A stretch of DNA of 26,390 nucleotides, taken from the NCBI GenBank assembly GCA_049644345.1, contig JBARRS010000067.1, forward strand, positions 1 to 26,390, given 5' to 3'. Made by a program: the position numbers and the translations under genes. Below the pieces are notes generated by a model. It saw nothing but the letters and a program-made list of their open reading frames with translations. It searched no databases and was not told the DNA's origin. The DNA comes from JBARRS01 sp049644345. GTDB taxonomy: Bacteria > Actinomycetota > Thermoleophilia > Gaiellales > Gaiellaceae. Position 1 is the stretch's first letter, and each line of letters opens with the position of its first letter. This document shows, in pieces, positions 16,362-24,311 of this stretch.

Positions 16362-19037
16362 GCGCAGAACCTCTCCCTCGAGAAGGCTCTTCGCTTCGGC
16401 GAAGGGCGCCGGCTGAAGCGCATCGCCGCGCAGGCGGACTACATCCGCACGCTCGAGCCCGAGTTCGAGCGGCTCTCGGACGAGGAGCTCGCGGCAAAGA
16501 CGGCCGAGTTCAAGCAGCGCCACGAGAACGGCGAGTCGCTGGAGGAGCTCCTCTTCGAGGCGTACGCCGCCGTCCGGGAGGCCGCCAAGCGCGCCCTCGG
16601 CCAGAACATCTTCGACGTCCAGGCGATGGGCGGCATCGTCCTCCACGAGGGCGACATCGCCGAGATGAAGACCGGCGAGGGGAAGACGCTCGTCGCCACG
16701 CAGCCGCTCTACCTGAACGCGATCCCCGGCAACGGCGTCCACCTGATCACGGTCAACGACTACCTCGCGAAGCGCGACGCCGGCTGGATGGGCCCCGTCT
16801 ACGAGAAGCTCGGGATGCGGGCCGCGTTCATCGAGAACATGATGCCGTTCGCCGACCGGAATGAGGCCTACCAGGCCGACATCACCTACGGGACGAACTC
16901 GGAGTTCGGCTTCGACTACTTGCGCGACAACATGGCAGTCTCGCTCGAGGGCGTCGTTCAGCGGGGCCACCACTACGCGATCGTGGACGAGGTCGACTCG
17001 ATCCTGATCGACGAAGCGCGGACGCCGCTGATCATCTCCGGCGAGCCCGAGGCCGCGGCGCAGACCTACTACGACTTCGCACGCGTCGTCCGCACGCTCG
17101 CAGGCGTCCAGCAGGACCCGCTGATGAAGGGCGAGCATCCGGACGCCGACTACACCTACGACGAGAAGCACAAGACGGTTGCGCCGACGGAGCGCGGGGT
17201 CGAGAAGGTCGAGCGCGCGCTTCGGATCGACAACCTCTACGACCCGCGCAACGTTCAGCTCGTCAACCATTTCGTCCAGTCGCTGAAGGCGGAGTCGCTC
17301 TTCCACCGCGATGTCGACTACGTCGTGCAGGACGGCGAGGTGAAGATCGTCGACGAGTTCACCGGCCGGATCATGGAAGGTCGCCGCTGGTCGGAAGGCC
17401 TCCACCAGGCCGTCGAGGCGAAGGAGGGCGTGCGGATCCAGGAGGAGCACGTCACCCTTGCGACGATCACCCTTCAGAACTACTTCAGGCTCTACGAGAA
17501 GCTCGGCGGCATGACGGGCACGGCGAAGACCGAGGAGAAGGAGTTCGTCGAGATCTACGGCCTCAGCGTCGTCGAGATCCCGACCAACGTCCCGGTCGCG
17601 CGCATGGACGAGAACGACCTCATCTTCAAGTCGAAGGAGGGGAAGTTCGCCGCCGTCATCCACGACATCAAGGAGCGCTACGAGAAGGGGCAGCCCGTGC
17701 TCGTGGGCACGATCGCGGTCGAGACCTCGGAGTACCTTGCGCAGCTGCTCGAGCGCCAGGGCGTGCCGCACAACGTCCTCAACGCGAAGGAGCACGAGCG
17801 CGAGGCGGAGATCATCAAGGACGCCGGCGCCCCGAACGCGGTCACGATTGCGACGAACATGGCGGGCCGCGGCGTCGACATCAAGCTCGGCGAGGGCGTG
17901 CGCGAGCTCGGCGGCCTCTACGTGCTCGGCACCGAACGCCACGAGGCCCGCCGGATCGACAACCAGCTGCGCGGCCGCTCAGGGCGCCAGGGCGACTCCG
18001 GCGAGACGCGGTTCTACCTCTCCGGCGAGGACGACCTGGTGCGCCTGTTCGCGGGGGATCGGATCAAGGGGATCATGCAGCGCTTCAAGGTTCCCGAGGA
18101 TCAGCCCATGGAGGCGTCGATCCTCTCGCGCCAGATCGAGAACGCGCAGAAGAAGGTCGAGGAGCAGAACTTCGTCATGCGCAAGAACGTCCTCAAGTAC
18201 GACGACGTCCTCAACAAGCAGCGCACCGTGATCTACGACCAGCGCCGGCGCGTGCTCGAGGGACAAGACCTGTCGGAGGAAGTGAAGGCCTGGATCGACG
18301 GCGTGATCGAAGGCGTCGTCGCGCAGTACACCGAGAGCGAGTACTCCGAGGAGTGGGATCTCGACGGGCTCTTGGCGGCGATGCACGCCGTCTACGAGCA
18401 GCCACGGGAAGAGCCGATCACGGTCGAAGAGCTGCGTGAGGACGTCTCGGCGCTGACGCGCGAGACGCTCGTGGAGGACTTCACAGAGGAGGCCCACGAC
18501 CAGTACGAGCAGAAGGAGCAGGAGCTCGGAGCCGAGCTGATGCGCGAGCTCGAGCGCTTCATCATCCTCCAGGTCGTCGACCTCCGCTGGCGCGAGCACC
18601 TCGAGAACATGGACTACCTGCGCGAGGGCGTGCACCTGCGCTCGATGGCGCAGAAGGATCCGCTCGTCGAGTACACCTCAGAGGGTCACCAGATGTTCGA
18701 GGAGCTGAACCTGGCGATCCGCGAGGAGGTCGTCGTCACGCTCTTCCACGCACAGCTCGCGCCGGAGGACGCCGCGGAGCTCCAGCAGGCGCAGGAGGCG
18801 CAGGCCGCCGGTGACGGGCACGTCTTCTACGAGCACGAGACGCTGGCCGGGGCCGACGCGATCGGCACTGCGGCCGCCCTCGGCGGCGACGGCGCCTCGA
18901 CTGCGGGCGCGCTTGCGGCCGGCGGCGGCGCTGTCGCCACGCAGCAGCGGGTCGCCCCGGACCGCGACAAGCTCGGCCGCAACGACCCGTGCTGGTGCGG
19001 CTCGGGCAAGAAGTACAAGAAGTGCCACGGCGCCTGA
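16359..19037 (+). CDS. secA: Preprotein translocase ATPase SecA
   Basis: An 892-residue, full-length SecA, the motor that pushes unfolded preproteins through SecYEG at the membrane. Walker A is MKTGEGKT (103-110), followed by TLVATQPLYLNA; Walker B is VDEVDSILIDEART (~209-222). The preprotein cross-linking region, the second helicase half (NMAGRGVDIKLGEGV, GTERHEARRIDNQLRGRSGR) and the helical scaffold/wing (RWREHLENMDYLREGVHLRS) follow. The C-terminus carries a SEC-C zinc motif, with C878, C880, C889 and H890 as ligands, linked by a Gly/Ala-rich tether. The presence of SEC-C and full length fit the housekeeping SecA1 rather than a SecA2. The gene lies in the common hpf-secA-prfB order. Confidence 0.98.
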   Translation: MAQNLSLEKALRFGEGRRLKRIAAQADYIRTLEPEFERLSDEELAAKTAEFKQRHENGESLEELLFEAYAAVREAAKRALGQNIFDVQAMGGIVLHEGDIAEMKTGEGKTLVATQPLYLNAIPGNGVHLITVNDYLAKRDAGWMGPVYEKLGMRAAFIENMMPFADRNEAYQADITYGTNSEFGFDYLRDNMAVSLEGVVQRGHHYAIVDEVDSILIDEARTPLIISGEPEAAAQTYYDFARVVRTLAGVQQDPLMKGEHPDADYTYDEKHKTVAPTERGVEKVERALRIDNLYDPRNVQLVNHFVQSLKAESLFHRDVDYVVQDGEVKIVDEFTGRIMEGRRWSEGLHQAVEAKEGVRIQEEHVTLATITLQNYFRLYEKLGGMTGTAKTEEKEFVEIYGLSVVEIPTNVPVARMDENDLIFKSKEGKFAAVIHDIKERYEKGQPVLVGTIAVETSEYLAQLLERQGVPHNVLNAKEHEREAEIIKDAGAPNAVTIATNMAGRGVDIKLGEGVRELGGLYVLGTERHEARRIDNQLRGRSGRQGDSGETRFYLSGEDDLVRLFAGDRIKGIMQRFKVPEDQPMEASILSRQIENAQKKVEEQNFVMRKNVLKYDDVLNKQRTVIYDQRRRVLEGQDLSEEVKAWIDGVIEGVVAQYTESEYSEEWDLDGLLAAMHAVYEQPREEPITVEELREDVSALTRETLVEDFTEEAHDQYEQKEQELGAELMRELERFIILQVVDLRWREHLENMDYLREGVHLRSMAQKDPLVEYTSEGHQMFEELNLAIREEVVVTLFHAQLAPEDAAELQQAQEAQAAGDGHVFYEHETLAGADAIGTAAALGGDGASTAGALAAGGGAVATQQRVAPDRDKLGRNDPCWCGSGKKYKKCHGA

Positions 19038-19144
19038 TCCCCGGTGGCAGGCGACTCGAGCGGGCGCTGCTCGGCATGGTCATGAGCGCGGTTGCCTTCG
19101 TCGCCGAGCGACGCCTCGTGCGCGCCCTCTCGAAGCGGAGCTAG
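19034..19144 (+). CDS. Possible small protein between secA and the ABC1 kinase gene
   Basis: In the gap after secA one frame stays open and has almost only G or C in third codon positions. Read from CTG 19034 (overlapping the secA stop as CTGA) it encodes 36 residues; from the first ATG, 19076, it encodes 22 (MVMSAVAFVAERRLVRALSK and two more). The peptide is amphipathic and basic, with RRLERALLG before the ATG and a short hydrophobic centre. No ribosome-binding site is visible. Its TAG stop shares a CTAG tetramer with the stop of the opposing gene, as happens at 15316-15319. It could equally be untranslated sequence; I recognise no family. Confidence 0.3.
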   Translation: MIPGGRRLERALLGMVMSAVAFVAERRLVRALSKRS

Positions 19145-20718
19145 CGCCGGCGGACGAGGTCGGCGAGCAGCAGCGCCGCCAACAGACCGCCGACGCTGCC
19201 GAGCGTGATCGGCAGCCAGCGCGCGACGTTCGCCGCCGCCGCCGTGGCTCCTGTTGCGACGAGCGCAGAACCCGACGTGACCGCGAGCGCGAGGCGGCGC
19301 GAGGCCGTGCGGATCGTCTCCTCGAGCGGCGTGATCCCGCGCACGTCGACCTGGAGCCGCATGCCTGGGCGTGAGCCGCTGATCCGCTCGATCGCCTCGA
19401 CGAGGCGCTCGGCGCGGACCTTCAGCTTCTGCGCGTCGAAGAAGAGGCGCTTCGGGTCGGCGGCCGCCTGCACACGGCCTGCCAGGTTCCGCACCAGGAA
19501 GCGGCCGACGAGCGAGAACGGGTCGAGCTCGGGATCGAGCTCGGCGGCGGTCAGCTGCATCTGCGCGAGGGCCTTGCCTGTCAGCACGAGCGAGGCCGGC
19601 AGCCGGACGCCGTGTTTGGCGGCGGCCTGGGTGATCTCCTGAAGCAGCGGGCCGACCTGGATCTCGCCGAGGGAAGCGTGGCGGTACCGGCGGAGGAGCT
19701 CGCCGAGATCGGCCTCGAGTCGGGGGATGTCGGCGTCGCGCGCCTCCGAGCCTGCCAGCATCAGCACCACTTCCGTCAGGAATGAGACGTCCTCCTGCCA
19801 GAACGCAAGCAGCAACAGGAGGACCAGTTCGCGCGTCTCCGGTGGCAGATCTCCGACCATCCCGAAGTCGAGGAAGTAGATCCGCTCGCGCCACCAGAGC
19901 ATGTTTCCGGGGTGCGGGTCGGCGTGGAAGAAGCCTTCGCTCAGGATCTGCCGGTAGTAGAACTCGAGCAGCTGGTGCGCCGCCTCGCGCCGGGCGGGGC
20001 CCTCCGGCGTATCGCGCACCGGCACGCCCTGGATCTCCTCGAGCACGAGCAGCCGGCTCGTCGTCAGCGACTCGTACACCCGTGGTGCGTCGATCCGGGT
20101 GAAAGTTCGGGTCGCCGTTCGGATCCGCTCGACGTTGTCGGCCTCCTGCTTGAAGTCGAGCTCGCGGCGAAGCGAGTCCGAGAGGTGCTCGATCGCAGCC
20201 GGCAAGTCGACGATGCTCCTCAGCGCCCCGCGGTTCGCGGTCTTCTCCGCGAAGAGCTCGAGGAGGGAGAGGTCGCGCAGGATGTCGCCGCGTGCGGTGG
20301 GGCGCTGCACCTTGACCACGACCCGGTCGCCGTCCTCGAGCACGGCCCGATGCACCTGACCGATCGTCCCGGCCGCGAGCGGCTCCGGCCCGATCCGCTC
20401 GAACACGTCCTCCCAGGGGACGCCGAGCTCCTCCTCCATCACGCCGACGACCTCCGACTCCGAGAGCGGCGTGACGCTGTCCTGGAGGAGAGCGAGCTCG
20501 GCGATCACCTCCGGCGGGAGCAGATCCGGCCGAGTCGAGAGGATCTGCCCGAGCTTGGCGAACGTGGGGCCAAGCTCCTCGAGCGCGAGCCGAAGCCTGC
20601 GCGCCCGCGCCTCGGGCGAGGAGCCGTCGCTCGTCACCTCCGCGAAGCCGTACTTCCCCAGCACGTGGGCTACGCGCGTAGCGCGGCCGAGCAGCCGTTC
20701 GTGACTGGGGGCGCTCAC
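19141..20718 (-). CDS. ABC1/UbiB/ADCK-family atypical kinase-like protein
   Basis: A 525-residue member of the ABC1 (UbiB/ADCK) protein-kinase-like family, often tied to quinone or other isoprenoid lipid metabolism as ATPases. The hallmark KxGQ is KLGQ (55-58) within LGPTFAKLGQILSTRPDLLP. The nucleotide loop AAGTIGQVH (115-123) replaces the usual Ala-rich loop, and K136 in VVVKVQRP is the ATP lysine. The catalytic loop is HADPHPGN (265-272) and the metal motif LDFG (283-286). Two hydrophobic segments near the C-terminus (~474-520) suggest a membrane anchor, as in UbiB. GTG start overlaps the stop of the stress protein gene (GTGA), so the two form an operon. No ubiquinone or menaquinone genes are near. 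It converges on the possible small ORF behind secA. Confidence 0.88.
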   Translation of the reverse strand: MSAPSHERLLGRATRVAHVLGKYGFAEVTSDGSSPEARARRLRLALEELGPTFAKLGQILSTRPDLLPPEVIAELALLQDSVTPLSESEVVGVMEEELGVPWEDVFERIGPEPLAAGTIGQVHRAVLEDGDRVVVKVQRPTARGDILRDLSLLELFAEKTANRGALRSIVDLPAAIEHLSDSLRRELDFKQEADNVERIRTATRTFTRIDAPRVYESLTTSRLLVLEEIQGVPVRDTPEGPARREAAHQLLEFYYRQILSEGFFHADPHPGNMLWWRERIYFLDFGMVGDLPPETRELVLLLLLAFWQEDVSFLTEVVLMLAGSEARDADIPRLEADLGELLRRYRHASLGEIQVGPLLQEITQAAAKHGVRLPASLVLTGKALAQMQLTAAELDPELDPFSLVGRFLVRNLAGRVQAAADPKRLFFDAQKLKVRAERLVEAIERISGSRPGMRLQVDVRGITPLEETIRTASRRLALAVTSGSALVATGATAAAANVARWLPITLGSVGGLLAALLLADLVRRR

Positions 20719-21134
20719 CTCGTGGTCTGCACGATCACGACGGTGCAGGGCGCGTTGTGCGAGACGCGGTTCGGGACGTTGCGAAGCAGGAACTCCTTCC
20801 GGCCGGTCATCCCGACGCTTCCGACGACGACCACGTCGGCGCGCTCGCGCTCGGCTGCGGCGACGATGGCGTCCGCCGGGTCGTCGGCGACGACGACGGA
20901 GGAGCGGCCGCGCTCCCCGGCGACCTCGTGCGCGTAGCCCGCGAGCTCCCTCGCAGCTTCGGCGACGACGCCGTCGTCCGAGAGCAGAACGCGAAGAACG
21001 AGCAGGTCGGCCTCGTAGCGCTCGGCCATGTCGGCCGCCCAGCGGACTGCCCGGTCGGCGGTCTCCGAGCGGTCCGTCGCCACGAGGACGCAGCGGACCG
21101 GCGGCGGCCCGTCCGGCTTACGACGCAGCCGCAT
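20715..21134 (-). CDS. Universal stress protein (UspA family)
   Basis: A 139-residue single-domain Usp. It has the start strand RCVLVATDRSETADRAVRWA (14-33), the central DLLVLRVLLSDDG and the C-terminal nucleotide-loop region VGSVGMTGRKEFLLRNVPNR, then VSHNAPCTVVIV. D21 in ATD is the usual adenine-site aspartate. In ATP-binding Usp proteins this loop has Gly residues at set places; here the glycine expected in LLGNVPN-type sequences is R118, so ATP binding is uncertain. The ATG is preceded by GGGAG 4 nt upstream on its strand. It is translationally coupled (GTGA) to the ABC1-kinase gene downstream. Such proteins act in starvation or redox stress; the partner gene may be regulated with it. Confidence 0.88.
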   Translation of the reverse strand: MRLRRKPDGPPPVRCVLVATDRSETADRAVRWAADMAERYEADLLVLRVLLSDDGVVAEAARELAGYAHEVAGERGRSSVVVADDPADAIVAAAERERADVVVVGSVGMTGRKEFLLRNVPNRVSHNAPCTVVIVQTTR

Positions 21135-21414
21135 CGGGCTCCCATGCGCGCCGGAGGCCCCTCAGCCTGCGGCTCGCGCTTTCACTGTCGCTGACAGAAT
21201 CTGACCGCCCCGGCCGCGAGCACCGCGGACCCTTGCTTGTCGAAGGCTTGCTGACGGCCTCATTGTAAAAGGGGAGGCTCTGAGAGGCGGAGGGGGCGAC
21301 CCGCTTCTTCCACCCATCGAGTGGCCCCGGCCTACACTTCGGGCCACGGCTCCGGCTAACGATCCTTCGGCCTCAGAGCGTCGCGCGCGTGACCGAGCGG
21401 CCTCGCGGAGACGA
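21135..21414. other. Divergent intergenic region (280 bases) between the stress protein and deacetylase genes
   Basis: No ORF or RNA gene is supported here. On the minus strand TACAAT (21267-21262) is a good -10 match and would give the stress protein gene a leader of about 120 nt; no -35 is clear. CTGTC-GCT-GACAG at 21185-21197 is a short inverted repeat within that leader and could be an operator. On the plus strand TACACT (21333-21338) could serve the deacetylase gene with a ~70-nt leader. All are weak calls. Confidence 0.35.
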
Positions 21415-22293
21415 TTGCGTCGGCGGCGGTCGCTCACCGTGCTCGCGCTGATGGGGCTCGCCGCAGGCGTAGCCGTCTTGGTTGCCGGGAGTGGCCGGCA
21501 TCATCGCCCGCACGCGCGAGGGACGTCCGCGTCACGGCCGGCGCTGATCGCCGTGGGGACCCCCAAGCGGCTTGCCGTACCTTCGCACGGCCTCGCTCCA
21601 CGCCGGCTGGGGGCCGAACGGGCGGCGCTCCATCGCTTCCTCGAGCACGGACTGCCGATCTACTGCGGCGGAAGACGGCGCCGTGAAGTTGCTCTCACCT
21701 TCGACGATGGGCCCGGGCCGTACAGCGCGTACGCCGTCCGCGTCTTGCGGCGCGCCCGAGCGCGGGCGACCTTCTTCCTTGTCGGCAAAGAGCTCGCATA
21801 CCGGCCGCAGATACCGCGGCTCGAGGAGTCGGTTGCGGCGCTCGGCGACCACACGTGGAGCCATCACCCTCTCGTCCTGCTCTCGCAGGCGGCGCTTGCG
21901 ACTGAGCTGGCGAGCGCGAAGCGGGCGATCAGCGGTCTTGCCCGCGAACCGATTCAAATGTTCCGGCCGCCCTACGGTGAGACGGACGCCGCCGTGTTGC
22001 GCGAGGCAGAGGCCCTGGGGATGGTCGAGGTCTTGTGGAGCGTCGACTCCGGCGACTCCAGGCCCGGAGCAGACGCAGCCAAGGTGGCGAGGCGCGTGAA
22101 ACGGCTTGTCCGCCCAGGCTCGATCGTCCTCATGCACGAGAACCGAGGACAGACGATGAAGGCCTTGCGGTCTCAGATCCTGCCCTTCCTGCGGAGAGAC
22201 CGGCTGCGCGCGGTCAGCGTCCCGGCGTTGCTCGCCACCGATCCGCCTTCGCTCTCGCGGCAGCGTGCCGGTCTCGCCGGCTGTCTCTCGTAG
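21415..22293 (+). CDS. Polysaccharide deacetylase (NodB/CE4 family), membrane-anchored or secreted
   Basis: A 292-residue carbohydrate esterase family 4 enzyme, expected to remove N-acetyl groups from peptidoglycan or another polysaccharide outside the membrane. The basic N-terminus MRRRRSLTVLALMGLAAGVA and following residues to ~25 form a signal anchor. NodB motif 1 is LTFDDGPG (D97, D98), motif 2 HTWSHH (H146, H150), motif 3 FRPPYGETD, then LWSVDSGDSRPG, and motif 5 IVLMHE. All catalytic and metal residues are present. TTG at 21415 is chosen because it has GGAG 4 nt upstream and opens the signal sequence; later GTG or ATG codons would cut into it. The next gene, prfB, is unrelated and has its own promoter-like box. 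Confidence 0.88.
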   Translation: MRRRRSLTVLALMGLAAGVAVLVAGSGRHHRPHARGTSASRPALIAVGTPKRLAVPSHGLAPRRLGAERAALHRFLEHGLPIYCGGRRRREVALTFDDGPGPYSAYAVRVLRRARARATFFLVGKELAYRPQIPRLEESVAALGDHTWSHHPLVLLSQAALATELASAKRAISGLAREPIQMFRPPYGETDAAVLREAEALGMVEVLWSVDSGDSRPGADAAKVARRVKRLVRPGSIVLMHENRGQTMKALRSQILPFLRRDRLRAVSVPALLATDPPSLSRQRAGLAGCLS

Positions 22294-22313
22294 GGCCCCT
22301 CATGGTCCTTCGC

Positions 22314-22331
22314 TAGCATCGGACAGCGATG
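22314..22331 (+). promoter_or_regulatory. Possible near-leaderless promoter of prfB
   Basis: TAGCAT (22314-22319) lies 9 nt before the ATG at 22329, and no ribosome-binding site is seen. It resembles the 7-nt cases elsewhere in the window. Confidence 0.4.
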
Positions 22332-23433
22332 GCCGACGAGACCCAGCCGCTGGAGCATCAGCTCGAGGAAATCGGGACCCGGCTCCACTGGGTCCGTGAT
22401 TACCTTTGACCCGGAAGGGCTGAGGAAGCGGCTCGCCGAGCTCGAAGTCGAGCTCGGCTCACCGGGGTTCTGGGACGACCAGGAGCGGGCGGCGGCGGTG
22501 TCGGCCGAGCACGCGCGGCTCTCGCGACGGCTAGAGCGCTACGACCGGCTCCAGCGCGAGTTCGAGGAGGCGCGGGAGCTGCTGGCCATGGACGGCGAGT
22601 TGGCAGACGAGATCGCGGAACAGCTGCGGCCGATCCACCGCGAGCTGGACCGGCTCCAGGAGGACGCGCTCTTCTCGGGAGAGTACGACGCGGGGGACGC
22701 CGTCGTCACCGTCCACGCCGGCACCGGCGGCACGGACGCACAGGACTGGGCCGAGATGCTGCTGCGCATGTACCTGCGCTGGGCGGCAAACCGCGGCTTC
22801 GAGACGGAGATCGTCGAGGCGAGCCCGGGGGAGGAGGCGGGGCTGAAGTCCGCGACGTTCACCGTCAAGGGCGAGAACGCCTACGGGATCCTCAAGGCCG
22901 AGCGCGGCGTCCACCGGCTCGTCCGGCTCTCGCCGTTTGACCAGGCGCACCGGCGGCACACGTCGTTCGCTCAGGTGATCGTCTCGCCCCTCCTGCCCGC
23001 CGACGGGGAGGTCGACATCGACGAGAGCGAGCTGCGGATCGACACGTACCGCGCGAGCGGCGCCGGTGGCCAGCACGTGAACAAGACGGACTCGGCGGTT
23101 CGAATCACGCACCTCCCGACCGGGATCGTCGTCCAGTGTCAGAACGAGCGCTCGCAGGCGGCCAACAAGCAGACGGCGATGCGGATCCTCCGCTCGCGGC
23201 TGGCCGAGCTGGAGCAGGAGAAGCGCGAGGCCGAGCTCGCCCGGGAGCGCGGCGCCACGCAGCAGGCCGACTTCGGCAGCCAGATTCGCAGCTACTACCT
23301 CCATCCGTACCAGCTCGTCAAGGACCACCGAACCGACTACGAGACCGGGAACACCCAGGCCGTCCTCGACGGCGACCTCGACGGTTTCATCCAGGCCTAC
23401 CTGCTCGAGAAAGCCGCCGGCCGAGTCGTCTAG
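22329..23433 (+). CDS. prfB: Peptide chain release factor 2, made by programmed +1 frameshift
   Basis: RF2 recognises UAA and UGA and releases the finished peptide. The gene starts at ATG 22329, reads 26 codons (MADETQPLEHQLEEIGTRLH then WVRDYL) and meets an in-frame TGA at 22407-22409. Skipping one base there joins Leu26 to Asp27 in the main frame, giving 367 residues, close to the 365 of E. coli RF2. SPF (201-203 in RLSPFDQAHRRH) is the stop-codon-reading tripeptide of RF2, and GGQ (246-248 in SGAGGQHVNKTDSAVR) is the hydrolysis motif. A GTG at 22396 would give an unshifted protein of 345 residues but would lose the N-terminal helix. prfB next to ftsE and ftsX is a common actinobacterial order. 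Confidence 0.95.
22404..22410 (+). promoter_or_regulatory. prfB autoregulatory +1 frameshift site CTTTGAC
   Basis: CTT TGA C is the conserved slippery sequence: P-site tRNA-Leu slips from CTT to TTT while the UGA waits for RF2, so low RF2 raises its own synthesis. In E. coli an AGGGGG element lies 3 nt before CTT; here the equivalent bases are CGTGAT, with no such element. GTGAT can still pair with the anti-Shine-Dalgarno region further from its core. Confidence 0.85.
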
Positions 23434-23627
23434 CAGCAGGCGTCCCGCAGAACCCGCCGAATCATTCGTTAAACTCCTGCATCTGTAGCCCAGAAACCGG
23501 TGCGGCCGCAGGCGCCGCGCCCTGTGCCCCGGTGTCGGACTCGGAACTCATAGACAGCCCAGTGGCCGTTATCGAACGCGAAGAGCAGCAGCACGCCGCG
23601 CCGCCCGAGGCGCCGAGCGCGTCGGCG

Positions 23628-24311
23628 ATGATCGTGTTCGAGGGCGTGACGAAGATCTACGAGCCTGACGTCGCCGCGCTCCGGGACGTCTCGTTCGTGA
23701 TCGAGAAGGGCGAGTTCGTCTTCGTCGTCGGCGCATCGGGCTCAGGCAAGTCGACGATCATTCGCTTGATCCTGAAAGAGCTCGACCCGACGGGCGGCAA
23801 GATCCTCGTCGGCGGCCGCGACCTCACGCGCCTCAAGCGCTCGAAGGTGCCGCTTCTGCGCCGCAATGTCGGCTGCGTCTTCCAGGACTTCAAGCTGCTG
23901 TCGAACCGGACCGCCGCCGAGAACGTCGCCTTCGCGCTGAAGGTGCAGGGCGAGAGCAGGGGCCAGATCCGCAGCAAGGTTCCCGAAGTCCTCACCCTCG
24001 TGGGCCTTGCGGACAAGATGGCTTCCTTGCCCGATGAGCTCTCCGGCGGCGAGCAGCAGCGCGTCTCGATCGCCCGAGCCGTAGTCAACCACCCTCCGCT
24101 TCTGATCTGCGACGAGCCGACGGGGAACCTCGACCCCGACACGTCGGTTGGGATCATGCAGCTCCTCTACCGGATCAACCGCGCCGGCACGACGGTATTG
24201 ATGGCGACGCACGACCGCGAGATGGTCGACAAGATGCGCAAGCGGGTGATCGCGCTCGACGACGGGCGGCTGGCGCGCGACGAGCGCCGCGGCGGCTACG
24301 TGTCGGAGTAA
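23628..24311 (+). CDS. ftsE: Cell division ATP-binding protein FtsE
   Basis: A 227-residue ABC ATPase that works with FtsX at the division site to control cell-wall hydrolases. It has Walker A GASGSGKST (35-43, K41), Q-loop VFQDFKLL, signature LSGGEQQR (138-145), Walker B LLICDEPT, the D-loop GNLDPD and the switch histidine in ATHDREM. YEPDVAALRDVSFVIEKGEF is typical of FtsE. The ATG at 23628 gives the canonical start MIVFEGVTKIY, but has no good ribosome-binding site. An in-frame GTG at 23532 would add 32 polar residues (VSDSELIDSPVAVIEREEQQ...), so the start is open. TAAACT at 23470-23475 is a possible -10. The stop overlaps ftsX by one base (TAATG). Confidence 0.95.
   Translation: MIVFEGVTKIYEPDVAALRDVSFVIEKGEFVFVVGASGSGKSTIIRLILKELDPTGGKILVGGRDLTRLKRSKVPLLRRNVGCVFQDFKLLSNRTAAENVAFALKVQGESRGQIRSKVPEVLTLVGLADKMASLPDELSGGEQQRVSIARAVVNHPPLLICDEPTGNLDPDTSVGIMQLLYRINRAGTTVLMATHDREMVDKMRKRVIALDDGRLARDERRGGYVSE

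Noticed and set aside
16350..17942. A 530-residue minus-strand open frame opposite secA, plus similar long ones at 2358-3893 and 11439-13004
   Set aside because: Each mirrors the codon pattern of a conserved gene on the plus strand. No start signals or recognisable domains.
23136..23627. A long N-terminal extension of FtsE reaching back into prfB
   Set aside because: The upstream part is a shifted reading of the prfB C-terminus. Only the stretch from GTG 23532 is plausible as extra coding sequence.
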